Shown in pieces: positions 8,463 to 19,450 of a stretch of 48,789 nucleotides of DNA. Position 1 is the first letter of the stretch. The number at the start of each line of letters is the position of its first letter. A model generated the notes under the pieces. It made no database searches. It had not been told where the DNA came from and worked only from the letters and a program-made list of their open reading frames with translations. The DNA lies in NCBI GenBank assembly GCA_021295655.1, contig JAGWBX010000044.1:33909-82697 (forward strand). Reading direction: 5' to 3'. The translations under genes were made by a program, and so were the position numbers. This stretch comes from Candidatus Latescibacterota bacterium (GTDB taxonomy: Bacteria > Latescibacterota > UBA2968 > GCA-2709665).

Positions 8463-9506
8463 CTACTGCGAAGCCCCGGGTTCGGTCGCCTGCCTGCGCG
8501 TCTCCTGTTCCTCCTCCCAGTCCGCCATTACCTCTGCGGTCCGGCGCAGGAGTTGCTCGTCCTTTGAAGTACGGATCGAATGCGGATCCTTGCCCGTCCA
8601 GTTGTAATAACCGTTTCCAGACTCCAGGCCCGTTGCGCCCGTGGCGACCAGCTCCTGAAGATAGGCGAGCGACTGCTCCCAGCCGGCCAGGGTCTTCCAC
8701 AGGTGCGAGGCGACGCGGACGTGCATGGACAGGCCGTTGATGTCGCGTTGCTCCAGCGGACCGGCGGTGGTGAATCTGGGCGCAAGTCCCAGCCGGAAGG
8801 CGGCGTCGATGTCCTCGGCTGAGGCGACGCCGGACGCCAGAAGGTCGACGGCCTCACGGATGAGGGCATGCTGAAGACGGTTGACGAGGAATCCGGGTAC
8901 GTCTTTGTTCACGCGAAGAGGAAAGTAGCCCAGCCGCTGCCAGATTCCGGTGATGCGGTCCATCGTCCGGTCCGAAGTCTGTTCGCCGCGGACAATTTCA
9001 GCTACGGGTACGACGTGGGCGGGCTGGACAAAATGTGAGCCTGCAATGCGGTCCATGTGCCGGGCCTTTTCCGCGAGTCTGGTAATGGGCAGTCCGGACG
9101 TATTGCTGACAAGGGGAACATCTGCTGCCGCGACGGCGTCCAGGCGATGGAAGAGCGCCTGTTTGGATGCCAGGTCTTCCGTGATGGATTCCACAACAAA
9201 GATGGATTCGCCAACAGCGGCCTCCAGGTCCGTGGTGGTGTATATACGGTTCAGCACGGCATCGGGAGATTCACCACCAAGCCGGTTGTGCCGCCCAAGA
9301 TCCTGTGCGTACCGTTCAAGATTGCTTCGAGCATTGGCCAGGCTTTCCCGCCGCCGGCTGATCAGCCAGGTTTCCCTGCTTCCGAGCGCCAGAACCATAG
9401 CGATCTGACCGCCCATCAGACCGGCGCCGACAACGGTGGACATGCTCAGGAAAAGGTCCATATTTTGGAATCGCAATTGAAGTAGGGCGGGAGTTTCGGG
9501 GAGCAT
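8463..9506 (-). CDS. 3-hydroxyacyl-CoA dehydrogenase-family oxidoreductase
   Basis: About 347 residues. A Rossmann NAD-binding site VVGAGLMGGQIAMVLA is near the N-terminus, SNTSGLPIT and GSHFVQPAHVVPVAEIVRG contain the catalytic His of the HCDH family, and DVPGFLVNRLQHALIREA starts the helical C-terminal domain. Single-domain proteins like this include L-carnitine dehydrogenase, lambda-crystallin/gulonate dehydrogenase and 3-hydroxybutyryl-CoA dehydrogenase; I cannot choose among them. Start choice is uncertain: ATGs exist at 9506, 9461 and 9443; the first has a GGAG 11 nt upstream, but the last two begin closer to the Rossmann strand. It is 49 bp downstream of the aminotransferase gene. Confidence 0.8.
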   Translation of the reverse strand: MLPETPALLQLRFQNMDLFLSMSTVVGAGLMGGQIAMVLALGSRETWLISRRRESLANARSNLERYAQDLGRHNRLGGESPDAVLNRIYTTTDLEAAVGESIFVVESITEDLASKQALFHRLDAVAAADVPLVSNTSGLPITRLAEKARHMDRIAGSHFVQPAHVVPVAEIVRGEQTSDRTMDRITGIWQRLGYFPLRVNKDVPGFLVNRLQHALIREAVDLLASGVASAEDIDAAFRLGLAPRFTTAGPLEQRDINGLSMHVRVASHLWKTLAGWEQSLAYLQELVATGATGLESGNGYYNWTGKDPHSIRTSKDEQLLRRTAEVMADWEEEQETRRQATEPGASQ

Positions 9507-9555
9507 TCTTCAGCGACGCTCCGTCAGACTCGTTATGGCGTGACTCCCGCCACAG

Positions 9556-10851
9556 CTATAAATCGACGCGAACCCGCTGGAGGGCTGCTTCAGCGACCTC
9601 CAGCGTCCGGTCGACGTCGGCTTCCGTGTGGGCCAGCGAAAAATAGAGCTTAGCGCCCGGATTGAAGAAGATGCCGCGCTTCATCATTTCAATGCCCAGT
9701 TGTCTGGCGGCGCCGGCGTCGGCCTCAAGCGTGTCGGCGTAGTTACGAATTTCGACGTCGGCGAAATAGGGTTGCAACACCGGTCCTTCACCAAGGACCT
9801 GAAGCGGCAGTCCCATCTTTGCGCCAAGCGCTTCCAGGCCGCGTCCGAGGCGGGCGGGGACGTCGTAGAGCCTCTTATAGACGCCCTCGGTTTCCAGCAC
9901 GTCCAATGTTGCCAGTCCGGCGGCGGCGCTGACGGGATTGCCATTGGTGGTGCCGCTCACGAAGGTATACGGCTGTTTTCCCTTACGCCGGGGATCGGCG
10001 CACGCGAGAATATCCGCGCGCCCGCAGACGGCAGCCATGGGGTAACCGCCGCTGATCGTCTTTCCGTATACGGCAACGTCCGGTACAACGCCGTAACGCT
10101 CCTGTGCGCCGCCCCAGGCGATGCGGAAGCCGGTAACGACTTCGTCGAAAACGAGAATGACGCCCTGGTCGATTGAAGCCCGGCGGATGGCTTCAAGAAA
10201 GCCCGGTTGAGGCCGAAGGGCGCGCTGAAAGGGTTCGACGATTACGGCCGCAAGGTCGCTCGCATAGGATTCGATGAGTTCAACGGCGACGTCCGCATTG
10301 TTGAAGGGGGCGACCAGGACCGACCGGCCCACCGCTTTGGGTATTCCCTGGGAGTCGGGGACGGCCACAGGTCCGTCCGTGGGACGCGGCGGCGTTGTGC
10401 TTTGCTGGGCGTAGTCGTGCGCGCCGTGCCAGCCGCCCTCGAATTTGAGGATTTTTTCCCGCCCGGTGAATGCCCGCGCCATTCGCAGGGCTGAAAAAGT
10501 ACCCTCGGTGCCCGATGACGTGAAGCGGATGGACTCCCCGCAGGGCGAGGCTTCCACAACGCGCTCGGCCAGGCGGATGACGGGTTCATTGAGGGCGTAG
10601 AAAGTCGAACCCAGTGCGACCTGGCGCTGGACGGCCTCGACCACGGCGGGATGGGCGTGACCCAGAATGAGCGGTCCGGAACCGAGGATGTAGTCTATGT
10701 ATTCCCTGCCTTCGGTGTCGTAGATCCGGCAGCCGTTTCCACGCTGGATTACGGTTGCGACTTCATCCGGCATCCGAAAGCTGCCCAAGCAGCCGCCTGC
10801 AAGGTACCGGTCGGCCTTGTCGAGCAGATCGCGCATCGACGGGTTTTCCAT
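9556..10851 (-). CDS. Class III PLP aminotransferase, glutamate-1-semialdehyde aminomutase-like
   Basis: 431 residues with the full fold-type I pattern: GSGPLILGHAHPAVVEAV, SSGTEGTFSALRMARAFTGR, FEGGWHG, VFDEVVTGFR (D236 for the pyridine nitrogen) and YGKTISGGYPMAA (K264, Schiff-base lysine). This is the HemL/glutamate-1-semialdehyde 2,1-aminomutase branch, but its place at the head of a PhyH/dehydrogenase cluster suggests a dedicated amino-transfer or mutase step rather than haem synthesis. That is inference. GGGGAA lies at suitable distance upstream of ATG 10851. First gene of the minus-strand cluster. Confidence 0.85.
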   Translation of the reverse strand: MENPSMRDLLDKADRYLAGGCLGSFRMPDEVATVIQRGNGCRIYDTEGREYIDYILGSGPLILGHAHPAVVEAVQRQVALGSTFYALNEPVIRLAERVVEASPCGESIRFTSSGTEGTFSALRMARAFTGREKILKFEGGWHGAHDYAQQSTTPPRPTDGPVAVPDSQGIPKAVGRSVLVAPFNNADVAVELIESYASDLAAVIVEPFQRALRPQPGFLEAIRRASIDQGVILVFDEVVTGFRIAWGGAQERYGVVPDVAVYGKTISGGYPMAAVCGRADILACADPRRKGKQPYTFVSGTTNGNPVSAAAGLATLDVLETEGVYKRLYDVPARLGRGLEALGAKMGLPLQVLGEGPVLQPYFADVEIRNYADTLEADAGAARQLGIEMMKRGIFFNPGAKLYFSLAHTEADVDRTLEVAEAALQRVRVDL

Positions 10852-10907
10852 CGGAGGTTCCCCGGAAAATCTGGGATAGGGGTCGTTCTTGCGTTTGACG
10901 AAGCCAT

Positions 10908-10936
10908 AAGATATCCCCGTGGACGCATTCTGTCAC
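10908..10936 (-). promoter_or_regulatory. Candidate promoter of the aminotransferase/PhyH cluster
   Basis: Minus strand GTGACA (10931-10936), 17-bp spacer, TATCTT (10908-10913), about 57 bp before ATG 10851. Each box is one or two bases off consensus. The opposite strand leads to the divergent sulfatase gene. Confidence 0.4.
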
Positions 10937-11139
10937 GCCCTTTTGTAGTGCGATTGAAAGGGGAAGAAACAATTGAGAGCATTCAGGCGGTCCATACGAA
11001 CTGAAATGTTCAGTCTGGAGGCGTGCCGGAAATCGCCGGATATCGGTGGCGAACGGGGATTCAGAACAGCGCCTGCAGTACGACAGGCGCCGAAGTATCG
11101 CCCATCTCGTGCCGGAAAACAACACAGTTGGAGGTCGCA

Positions 11140-12504
11140 ATGGTCGAAAGCGTGACTGGGAAGCCGAATGTCGTGGTGTTCTATACCGATCAACAACGGT
11201 GGGATACAACCGGCGTTCACGGGAATCCAATGGACCTGACGCCCAATTTCGACAGGATGGCGCAGCGGGGCACCCATATATTCAATTCATTCACCTGCCA
11301 ACCGGTCTGTGGTCCCGCGCGTGCCTGTCTCCAGACAGGGTTGTATGCCACGACAACGGGTTGCTTTCGAAACGGAATCCCTCTGCCGCCGGAGAGTCGG
11401 ACGCTGGCGCACCATTACAGTGACGCGGGCTACCGCACGGCGTACATAGGCAAGTGGCATCTGTACGGAAGGGGAACGATGGGTCCGGTGCCGCCGGAGG
11501 GACGTGGAGGCTACGAGTACTGGTTGGCATCGAACACGCTGGAGTTCACGTCCGAGGCATATCGGACGGTTTTGTACGACAACCAGGGAGATCCCGTGGA
11601 TCTGCCAGGATATCGGGTCGATGCCGTGACGGATGCGGCCATCCGGTATATTCACGGGAACCGCGAACATCCGTTTTTTCTGTTTGTCTCATATATCGAA
11701 CCTCATCACCAGAACCATATTGACGATTATCCGGCGCCGGACGGATATCGTGAACGGTATACCGGCCGGTGGGTCCCGCCGGATCTCGCGGCGTTGGGCG
11801 GGTCTGCCCATCGCCACCTGGGCGGCTATTACGGAATGGTGAAGCGATTGGATGAGGCGCTCGGCAGGCTGCTGGACGCACTGAAGAGTATGGGCCTGAC
11901 GGAACGGACGGTGGTGTTGTTTACGTCAGACCACGGTTGTCACTTCAAGACGCGGAATGCCGAGTACAAGCGGTCCTGCCACGAAAGTTCGATTCGTGTG
12001 CCAACGGCGTTCCAGGGGCCCGGATTCGACGGCGGGGGTCAGGTGCGTGAACTGGTGAGTACGGTCGACCTGACACCCACGTTGCTGGATGCGGCCGCGG
12101 TCCACGTACCAGCAGAGATGCAGGGCCGGTCAACCCTGCCGCTGACGGTGGGGAACAGCGAGGGGTGGCCGGAAGAGGCGTTTGTACAGATCAGCGAAGC
12201 TCAGGTGGGGAGGGCTGTGCGTACCCGCCGGTGGAAATACGGCGTGGACGCGCCGGAACGCCATGGCGGGCAAACCGCGGGGTCGGACCGATACGTGGAG
12301 CAATACCTGTACGATCTGGAGGCGGATCCGTACGAATTGTGCAACCTGATCGGGATGACTTCACACCAGGACGTGACGCGTATCATGAAACAGCGGCTGG
12401 TCCGGCGGATGGTTGAGGCCGGCGAGGATGCACCGCACATTGTACCGGCCGATGCCAGAGAAGACCGGCAGCGACGGGTGTCCGATGACGAAGCGCAACG
12501 TTGA
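11140..12504 (+). CDS. Sulfatase (formylglycine-dependent, type I)
   Basis: 454 residues from ATG 11140, set by GGAGG at 11130-11134. The active-site motif is C57-G-P-A-R61 within CQPVCGPARACLQTG; the Cys is the residue converted to formylglycine in family enzymes. NVVVFYTDQQRWDTTG (D17) gives part of the Ca site, AYIGKWHL carries the conserved Lys, and FTSDHGCH the second metal/His site. No signal peptide is seen. These enzymes remove sulfate esters from polysaccharides, glycosaminoglycans or small molecules. The nearby heparinase-like lipoprotein makes a sulfated polymer plausible. The gene diverges from the aminotransferase cluster. No formylglycine-generating enzyme is in the window. Confidence 0.9.
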   Translation: MVESVTGKPNVVVFYTDQQRWDTTGVHGNPMDLTPNFDRMAQRGTHIFNSFTCQPVCGPARACLQTGLYATTTGCFRNGIPLPPESRTLAHHYSDAGYRTAYIGKWHLYGRGTMGPVPPEGRGGYEYWLASNTLEFTSEAYRTVLYDNQGDPVDLPGYRVDAVTDAAIRYIHGNREHPFFLFVSYIEPHHQNHIDDYPAPDGYRERYTGRWVPPDLAALGGSAHRHLGGYYGMVKRLDEALGRLLDALKSMGLTERTVVLFTSDHGCHFKTRNAEYKRSCHESSIRVPTAFQGPGFDGGGQVRELVSTVDLTPTLLDAAAVHVPAEMQGRSTLPLTVGNSEGWPEEAFVQISEAQVGRAVRTRRWKYGVDAPERHGGQTAGSDRYVEQYLYDLEADPYELCNLIGMTSHQDVTRIMKQRLVRRMVEAGEDAPHIVPADAREDRQRRVSDDEAQR

Positions 12505-12636
12505 TGAGTTCCCGAAGAAATCTCGTGGTGGCCAACAGAGGAAACTGAATGCAGGTGATAAAAAGGCGCGCCTGTTTCTTGTACAAATTGCAATTGCCCG
12601 CCCGTGTCGCCCCGAAGACTATCCCGTAACCGCGGC

Positions 12637-14538
<1,902 letters not shown>

Positions 14539-14550
14539 ATCTTGATCTAC

Positions 14551-14578
14551 AAGATATAGGGAAATATCAATCTGTCAA
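14551..14578 (-). promoter_or_regulatory. Promoter of the thiC transcript
   Basis: Minus strand TTGACA (14573-14578), 16-bp spacer, TATCTT (14551-14556), ending 12 bp before the riboswitch aptamer. Position and boxes fit sigma70. Confidence 0.65.
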
Positions 14579-14586
14579 GGGCAGAA

Positions 14587-15459
14587 TTACAGATCCGTCA
14601 GAGGACGCATACGGACATCGACTTCGAGCCGCGTCTCGCCGCCGCCCTGTCGGACACCGCGGGTGGGAGAGATGTCAAGGTAGTCGCGTCCGGTGGCGAT
14701 CCGGACGTGTCGTTCGTCGGTAAGACTTCGGTTGGTAGGGTCGAATCCCACCCAGCCGAGTTCCGGCAGCAGGCATTCTACCCAGGCGTGGGTGGCATTG
14801 CTCCAGGCCCGCCCGCCGGGAGAACCGGAAACGTAGAGATAGCCCGAGACATAGCGTGCCGGAACGCCCCATGAACGGGCGACCGCGATCATGACATGGG
14901 CGTAGTCCTGGCAGACGCCCTTGCCCGATCTCAGAATTTCCTCGATCGGAGACGCGGCCGATGTGCTTCCCGGTGTATATTGAAACACGCTGTGAAGCGT
15001 ATCTGCAAGCTGGATCAGATCCCTGAGCGGGTCGTTACCGCGTGCAATGTCGTTTTTCCTGGTGAAATCGGTGAGCGCGGGCGACGGAAACGCCATCGCG
15101 CTGGGATGGGAATAGTCCCAATGTAGAAAAGCGTCCCGCCAGGCGTCGATTTCCTTCCAGGCATCGGCTCCGAGATCGGGTGGAAGCGGCCTGAAGGAAG
15201 CCGGCCTCACGGTGGATCGAGCCGCGATCTCCAGCGACTCGTGTTCCGGGTGCACGCAGAGGACGTGCCGCGTGTTGCCGAAAGGATCTGTTTCAGAGCT
15301 CAGGGAACCCGGAGGTTGGGTTTCGATTTCGAAACGAACGAGCTGTTGACCCGCTTTCTCGATTGGCTTCAGGCAAAGCAGCATGACGCACTCGCGCGCG
15401 GGGAACGCGTACTCATAGCGCGAGACGTGCCTGATTTCGTATTGAATCGCTCCGGCCAA
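14587..15459 (-). CDS. Transglutaminase-like cysteine peptidase-fold protein
   Basis: About 290 residues if it starts at TTG 15459. The Cys-His-Asp triad of the transglutaminase fold is complete: C183 in GKGVCQDYAHVMI, H224 in ATHAWVE, D240 in VGFDPTN. The N-terminal part (YEIRHVSRYEY, FRPLPPD) is the usual bacterial transglutaminase N-domain. In-frame ATGs occur only far upstream, overlapping the alpha-E gene by over 100 bp, so a non-ATG start near 15459 is preferred; no strong ribosome site decides it. It follows the alpha-E gene in the ATP-grasp/alpha-E/transglutaminase cassette, where it is predicted to cleave or modify isopeptide-type products. The stop is just inside the thiC promoter region. 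Confidence 0.85.
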   Translation of the reverse strand: MAGAIQYEIRHVSRYEYAFPARECVMLLCLKPIEKAGQQLVRFEIETQPPGSLSSETDPFGNTRHVLCVHPEHESLEIAARSTVRPASFRPLPPDLGADAWKEIDAWRDAFLHWDYSHPSAMAFPSPALTDFTRKNDIARGNDPLRDLIQLADTLHSVFQYTPGSTSAASPIEEILRSGKGVCQDYAHVMIAVARSWGVPARYVSGYLYVSGSPGGRAWSNATHAWVECLLPELGWVGFDPTNRSLTDERHVRIATGRDYLDISPTRGVRQGGGETRLEVDVRMRPLTDL

Positions 15460-15479
15460 GGTATCCGCACACCCGGGTG

Positions 15480-16463
15480 TCAATAAACAGCGGGGTAGTC
15501 GATATATGAGGCGGTGACAAGATCGTGGAGTTTCCGGCAGTAACCCATGAGGTCTCCAAGAAGGGCCTCGTGGTCTTCGCGGTCGGGCCAATCGTAATGG
15601 ATTAGCGCGCACATGCGTCCGGCCAGGCGCAGGGCGACTGCACTGGATTGTTCATCGGACCCGGTACCGATGGCATCGAGTTCCGAGGCCACCGCGTCGA
15701 GCGAGTAGCATAGTGAGCCGTATAGCAGAGGGTCGGTAACGAGAAGGTCGAGAACTCGACGCGGCTGGACGTCTACGCTGTAATTGCGGCCGTAAGCGTC
15801 ATAGGCCTGGCAGACGTGCAGAAGGTTCGTCCAGTCCGCGTCGGAGGACTCGTCCATAAGTTTGTCCATGGAGAGTTGCGAGAGAAACAACGAAGCCGAA
15901 CATTGGGCGCGTTCGATATGCTTTCCGAGGCGCAAAAAATGCCACCCTTCGTCGCGGTACATCGTCGCTTCCGCCACACCGTCAAACGTGTTTATTTCGC
16001 CTGCCGATTCAGCATAAAAACTCTCTGGAGACGGCTTCCAGATGTCCTGAATGCTCAGTTGCCTGAGCCGCAGGTACGCGAGGTTCAGACAGGTCCACAT
16101 TTCCCCGCTGATGCAGTGGCGCATCTGTCGCGCATTCTCACGGCCGAGGGAGAAACAGTTCCAGACGGAATCGGGATTTGAGCGCTCGAAAGTAAGGTCG
16201 TCGGCCAGGGTGAAGGAATCCGCCAATGTGAAATCGTCATTTCCAACCATCGTGATGCTGCCGCCGGGTGGCCGCCGATTCAGGCTCATGTAGATTCGAC
16301 TCCACCCGAAATAGATCTCCCGGATGGGGCGATCCACAAGCGCTTCCACCTGGAACCGTAGCAGGCGGCAGAGATGCTCCGCCCGTTCCAGGTAGCGGCC
16401 CATCCAATATAGGCCCTGCGCGCTGCGGGAAAGAAGCCTGGGATTTCCGGGATTCGTCGTCAT
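15480..16463 (-). CDS. Alpha-E domain protein (DUF403)
   Basis: 327 residues, largely helical. Begins MTTNPGNPRLLSRSAQGLYW and continues MGRYLERAEHLCRLLR, the hallmark start of alpha-E proteins. Biochemistry is unknown; the family nearly always sits with circularly permuted ATP-grasp and transglutaminase genes in a predicted peptide- or amide-ligating system. The start ATG overlaps the stop of the ammonium transporter gene as TAATG (16465-16461), with GAGG just upstream, so translation is probably coupled. Confidence 0.92.
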   Translation of the reverse strand: MTTNPGNPRLLSRSAQGLYWMGRYLERAEHLCRLLRFQVEALVDRPIREIYFGWSRIYMSLNRRPPGGSITMVGNDDFTLADSFTLADDLTFERSNPDSVWNCFSLGRENARQMRHCISGEMWTCLNLAYLRLRQLSIQDIWKPSPESFYAESAGEINTFDGVAEATMYRDEGWHFLRLGKHIERAQCSASLFLSQLSMDKLMDESSDADWTNLLHVCQAYDAYGRNYSVDVQPRRVLDLLVTDPLLYGSLCYSLDAVASELDAIGTGSDEQSSAVALRLAGRMCALIHYDWPDREDHEALLGDLMGYCRKLHDLVTASYIDYPAVY

Positions 16464-17848
16464 TAATCCTCATCTGCTTCTTCAGGGGTAAGCACGAATT
16501 CGGGATACGCTTCCATTCCGAGTTCACCTACATCCTGGCCCATTCGCTCGACTTTGTCGGACACGCGGACGCTCAGGGTCGCCGCCAACAGTCGCCACAG
16601 CACCCACGAAATCGAGAATACGAACACGCCGACCGCGACGCAACCCAGGAGCTGAACGCCGAAGTTGCCGCCGCCGGCGATGCAGACCGCAAGCGTTCCC
16701 CAGACCCCCGCGAACAGGTGGGCGGGAACCGCACCAACAACGTCGTCGATCTTCAACCTCTCCAGCAGCCGGATACCGACCGTGCAGATGACCGCGCCCA
16801 CGCCGCCGATAACGATTGCCCAGTAATGCTGGACGATGTCGGGCCCGGCGGTAATCGAGACCAGCCCGGCAATCGCTCCGTTCAGGCTGGCGAAAAGGTC
16901 CATGCGGCCCAGGATCGGTCTAGAGACAATGAGGGCAACCACCACGCCGGCCGCCGCCGCGAGATTCGTGTTGACCAGTACATGGCTCATCGCCACCGCA
17001 TCGGCGGCGCTGCCCAATGCCAGTTGCGACCCGCCGTTAAACCCCAGCCAGCCGAACCACAGGATGAACACGCCCAGTGTCACCACAAGGATATTGGACG
17101 GCGGCGTCGCCTTGACGGTACCGTCCCTTCTGAACTTTCCCAATCGCGGACCGACAACCAGGATCCCGGCAAGCGCCGCCCAGCCACCGGTGCTGTGGAC
17201 GATGGTAGAACCGGCGAAGTCCTTGAATCCCATCGCGCTCAGCCATCCGCCTCCCCAGGTCCAGGCGCCCACCACGGGGTAGATGACGGCCGTCAGGGCC
17301 AGCGTGAACAGAAAGAACGACCACATCTTGACTCGCTCCGCCAGCGCGCCCGAGACGATCGAGGCGGCCGTTGCCACAAAAACCATCTGAAAGAACCAGT
17401 CGGACATGGTGGCGTATTTATTCGCGATGACCTTGGCCTTTGCCGACTCCTGTCCGCCCACGAGGGCAAGATCGGCGGCAGACGGGCCGTAGAGGACTGT
17501 AAATGAGCCCATGAATTTCCCGACGTCCGTATACATAAGATTGTAACCCAGGAAGTAATAGGCGAGGCCGGCGATCGAGTAAAGGCCGATGTTCTTCATG
17601 CAGATCATGGAGGCGTTCTTGGTGCGCACGGAACCGGACTCAAGCATAGTAAACCCGGCGCACATCCACATGATCAGCGCGCCCCATATCAGAAACGCAA
17701 AGGTGTTGAAGACGAACATCGTCTCCTGATCGACGGCCGCGTATGCGGCAGTGGTCCCGCATAGCAGCCAGCCAAGCATCAGCAGGACGTTTTTCCCCAG
17801 GGAACCGCCGACACGTTTGTGCAACGGTAATTTCGTGGAACCTTGCAT
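16463..17848 (-). CDS. amt: Ammonium transporter (Amt/MEP/Rh family)
   Basis: 461 residues from ATG 17848, set by GGAGAGG upstream. An N-terminal signal-like hydrophobic stretch and about 11 membrane segments are visible. Conserved elements: DFAGSTIVHSTGG with the first pore His (H218), FGWLGFNGGS, and the second pore His (H377) in AVPAHLFAGVWGTLAV. It carries NH4+/NH3 across the inner membrane. It lies 78 bp after the ATP-grasp gene and overlaps the alpha-E gene (TAATG), splitting a cassette that normally has no transporter. No glnK/PII gene is nearby, although Amt genes are often paired with one. The C-terminal tail is acidic (EEADED). Confidence 0.93.
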   Translation of the reverse strand: MQGSTKLPLHKRVGGSLGKNVLLMLGWLLCGTTAAYAAVDQETMFVFNTFAFLIWGALIMWMCAGFTMLESGSVRTKNASMICMKNIGLYSIAGLAYYFLGYNLMYTDVGKFMGSFTVLYGPSAADLALVGGQESAKAKVIANKYATMSDWFFQMVFVATAASIVSGALAERVKMWSFFLFTLALTAVIYPVVGAWTWGGGWLSAMGFKDFAGSTIVHSTGGWAALAGILVVGPRLGKFRRDGTVKATPPSNILVVTLGVFILWFGWLGFNGGSQLALGSAADAVAMSHVLVNTNLAAAAGVVVALIVSRPILGRMDLFASLNGAIAGLVSITAGPDIVQHYWAIVIGGVGAVICTVGIRLLERLKIDDVVGAVPAHLFAGVWGTLAVCIAGGGNFGVQLLGCVAVGVFVFSISWVLWRLLAATLSVRVSDKVERMGQDVGELGMEAYPEFVLTPEEADED

Positions 17849-17926
17849 ATCCCTCTCCTTTCGTGGTCTTGCCACAGCGGCAAGATACGTGGTTTATCCC
17901 ATCCCACGTCTTGATAAACAATCCCC

Positions 17927-19360
17927 TCAGTTTTCCAGGACCCAGAGATCCTTCCCGCCTCCCCCCTGACTGGAGTTCACTACGATGCTGCCTCGGCGCA
18001 ATGCAACCCGGCAGAAGGCGCCAGGTACGAGACGCGTCTCCTGTCCGTGGAGAACGAATGGACGCAAGTCGACGTGCCGCGGTTCAAACCGGTCGTCGAT
18101 AAGACACGGCGCACGCGACAGCGGCAGGACCGGTTGCGAGATGTAGTCAGCCGGGTTGGCACGCAACTGCCCGGCGTATTTCTTCCGTTCGTCCGGCGTG
18201 GCGTGTGGGCCGACCAGCATGCCGTAACCGCCGGACTCTCCGACCCGCTTTACAACCAGGTTCTCGAGGTTGTCGAGCGTGTACTCGAGGTGTTCCGGTC
18301 TTCGGCAAAGGTAGGTCTCGACGCTGGCCAGAACGGGCTCTTCGCCAAGGTAGTAGCGGATGATATCGGGAACGTAAGCATAGACGCTCTTGTCGTCGGC
18401 CACGCCCGTGCCGGGCGCGTTTACGAGGGTCACGTTGCCGAGTTTGTATGCGTGCATGAGACCTGGCACACCAAGCAGGGAATCCGCCCGAAAGACGAGG
18501 GGGTCGAGAAAGTCGTCGTCGACACGCCTGTAAATAATGTCGACGCGCCGGAGGCCGGTGGTGGTGCGCATATAGACAATACCCTCGTTCACGAGGAGGT
18601 CCCGACCTTCCACAAGCGCCGCGCCAATCTCGCGGGCCAGAAACATGTGTTCGTAGAAAGCCGAATTGTAAACGCCGGGCGTCAGCAGCACGATGCAAGG
18701 GTCGGATCGCCCGCCCGGAGCCAGCTCGACCAGGGTCTGGCGCAGCATCTTCCCGTAGTGTTCCACGTCCTGTACCCGCGAGCGCCTGTAAAGGCGGCGC
18801 AGTCCTGCCTTCACCGCCTTACGGTTTGCCACCATGTACGATACACCCGAGGGTACCCGCAGGTTGTCTTCCAGTACAAGAAAACCGTCGTTGGTTCGTA
18901 CGAGGTCGGTTCCACAGATAGACACCCACGCACCATGCGGTGGGGAGGCGCCGCGCATTTCCACCCGGTACTGTGGACAGGTTTTGACCATGTCCGCCGG
19001 GATCACGCCGTCCCCGATGATGCGTTCGTCGTTGTAGATATCCTGGAGAAAAAGGTTAAGGGCGCTGAGCCGTTGCGTGAGGCCCCTGACGAGCTGATCC
19101 CACTCGGCGCCGGACAATACCCTTGGCAGGCAGTCGACGGGAATGATGCGTTCGGTGGCCTCCTCATCGCCGTAGACGGTAAAGGTGATGCCCTCATTCG
19201 AAAACGATCGTGTCACGCGTTCCTGGATGCTTGAAAGTTCCTCATTCGAAAGTTCGCCCAGCGCTTCAAATAGCGGGCGGAAATGTTCCCTGGGTGTCCC
19301 GTCCGGAAGGAACATCTCGTCATAGTAAGTCGGATCGAGGGGGTAGGATTCAAATTCCAT
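17927..19360 (-). CDS. Circularly permuted ATP-grasp protein (DUF404/DUF407)
   Basis: 477 residues. YPLDPTYYDEMF, NEGITFTVYG, IPVDCLPRVLSGAEW, DLVRTNDGFLVLEDNLRVPS, TPGVYNSAFYEHMFLAREIG and VVKRVGESGGYGML are characteristic of the circularly permuted ATP-grasp family. Such enzymes are predicted to form amide bonds through an acyl-phosphate intermediate; substrates are not established. It is the first gene of the operon with amt, the alpha-E protein and transglutaminase. The ATG at 19360 lacks a strong ribosome site, but the family's usual N-terminus begins here. Confidence 0.92.
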   Translation of the reverse strand: MEFESYPLDPTYYDEMFLPDGTPREHFRPLFEALGELSNEELSSIQERVTRSFSNEGITFTVYGDEEATERIIPVDCLPRVLSGAEWDQLVRGLTQRLSALNLFLQDIYNDERIIGDGVIPADMVKTCPQYRVEMRGASPPHGAWVSICGTDLVRTNDGFLVLEDNLRVPSGVSYMVANRKAVKAGLRRLYRRSRVQDVEHYGKMLRQTLVELAPGGRSDPCIVLLTPGVYNSAFYEHMFLAREIGAALVEGRDLLVNEGIVYMRTTTGLRRVDIIYRRVDDDFLDPLVFRADSLLGVPGLMHAYKLGNVTLVNAPGTGVADDKSVYAYVPDIIRYYLGEEPVLASVETYLCRRPEHLEYTLDNLENLVVKRVGESGGYGMLVGPHATPDERKKYAGQLRANPADYISQPVLPLSRAPCLIDDRFEPRHVDLRPFVLHGQETRLVPGAFCRVALRRGSIVVNSSQGGGGKDLWVLEN

Positions 19361-19450
19361 GTCGAACGTCTTACGGTATGGGTGTTTTTAGGTTAAGACG
19401 CCGGTACCGATGGAAGATGCAGCCCGTTTCGGCAATGCCGGGGCGGGCGA

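Noticed and set aside
8428-8700. Upstream extension of PhyH 3 by 91 residues
   Set aside because: It overlaps the end of the dehydrogenase gene by over 230 bp, and the AGGAGG next to ATG 8427 gives a clear start.
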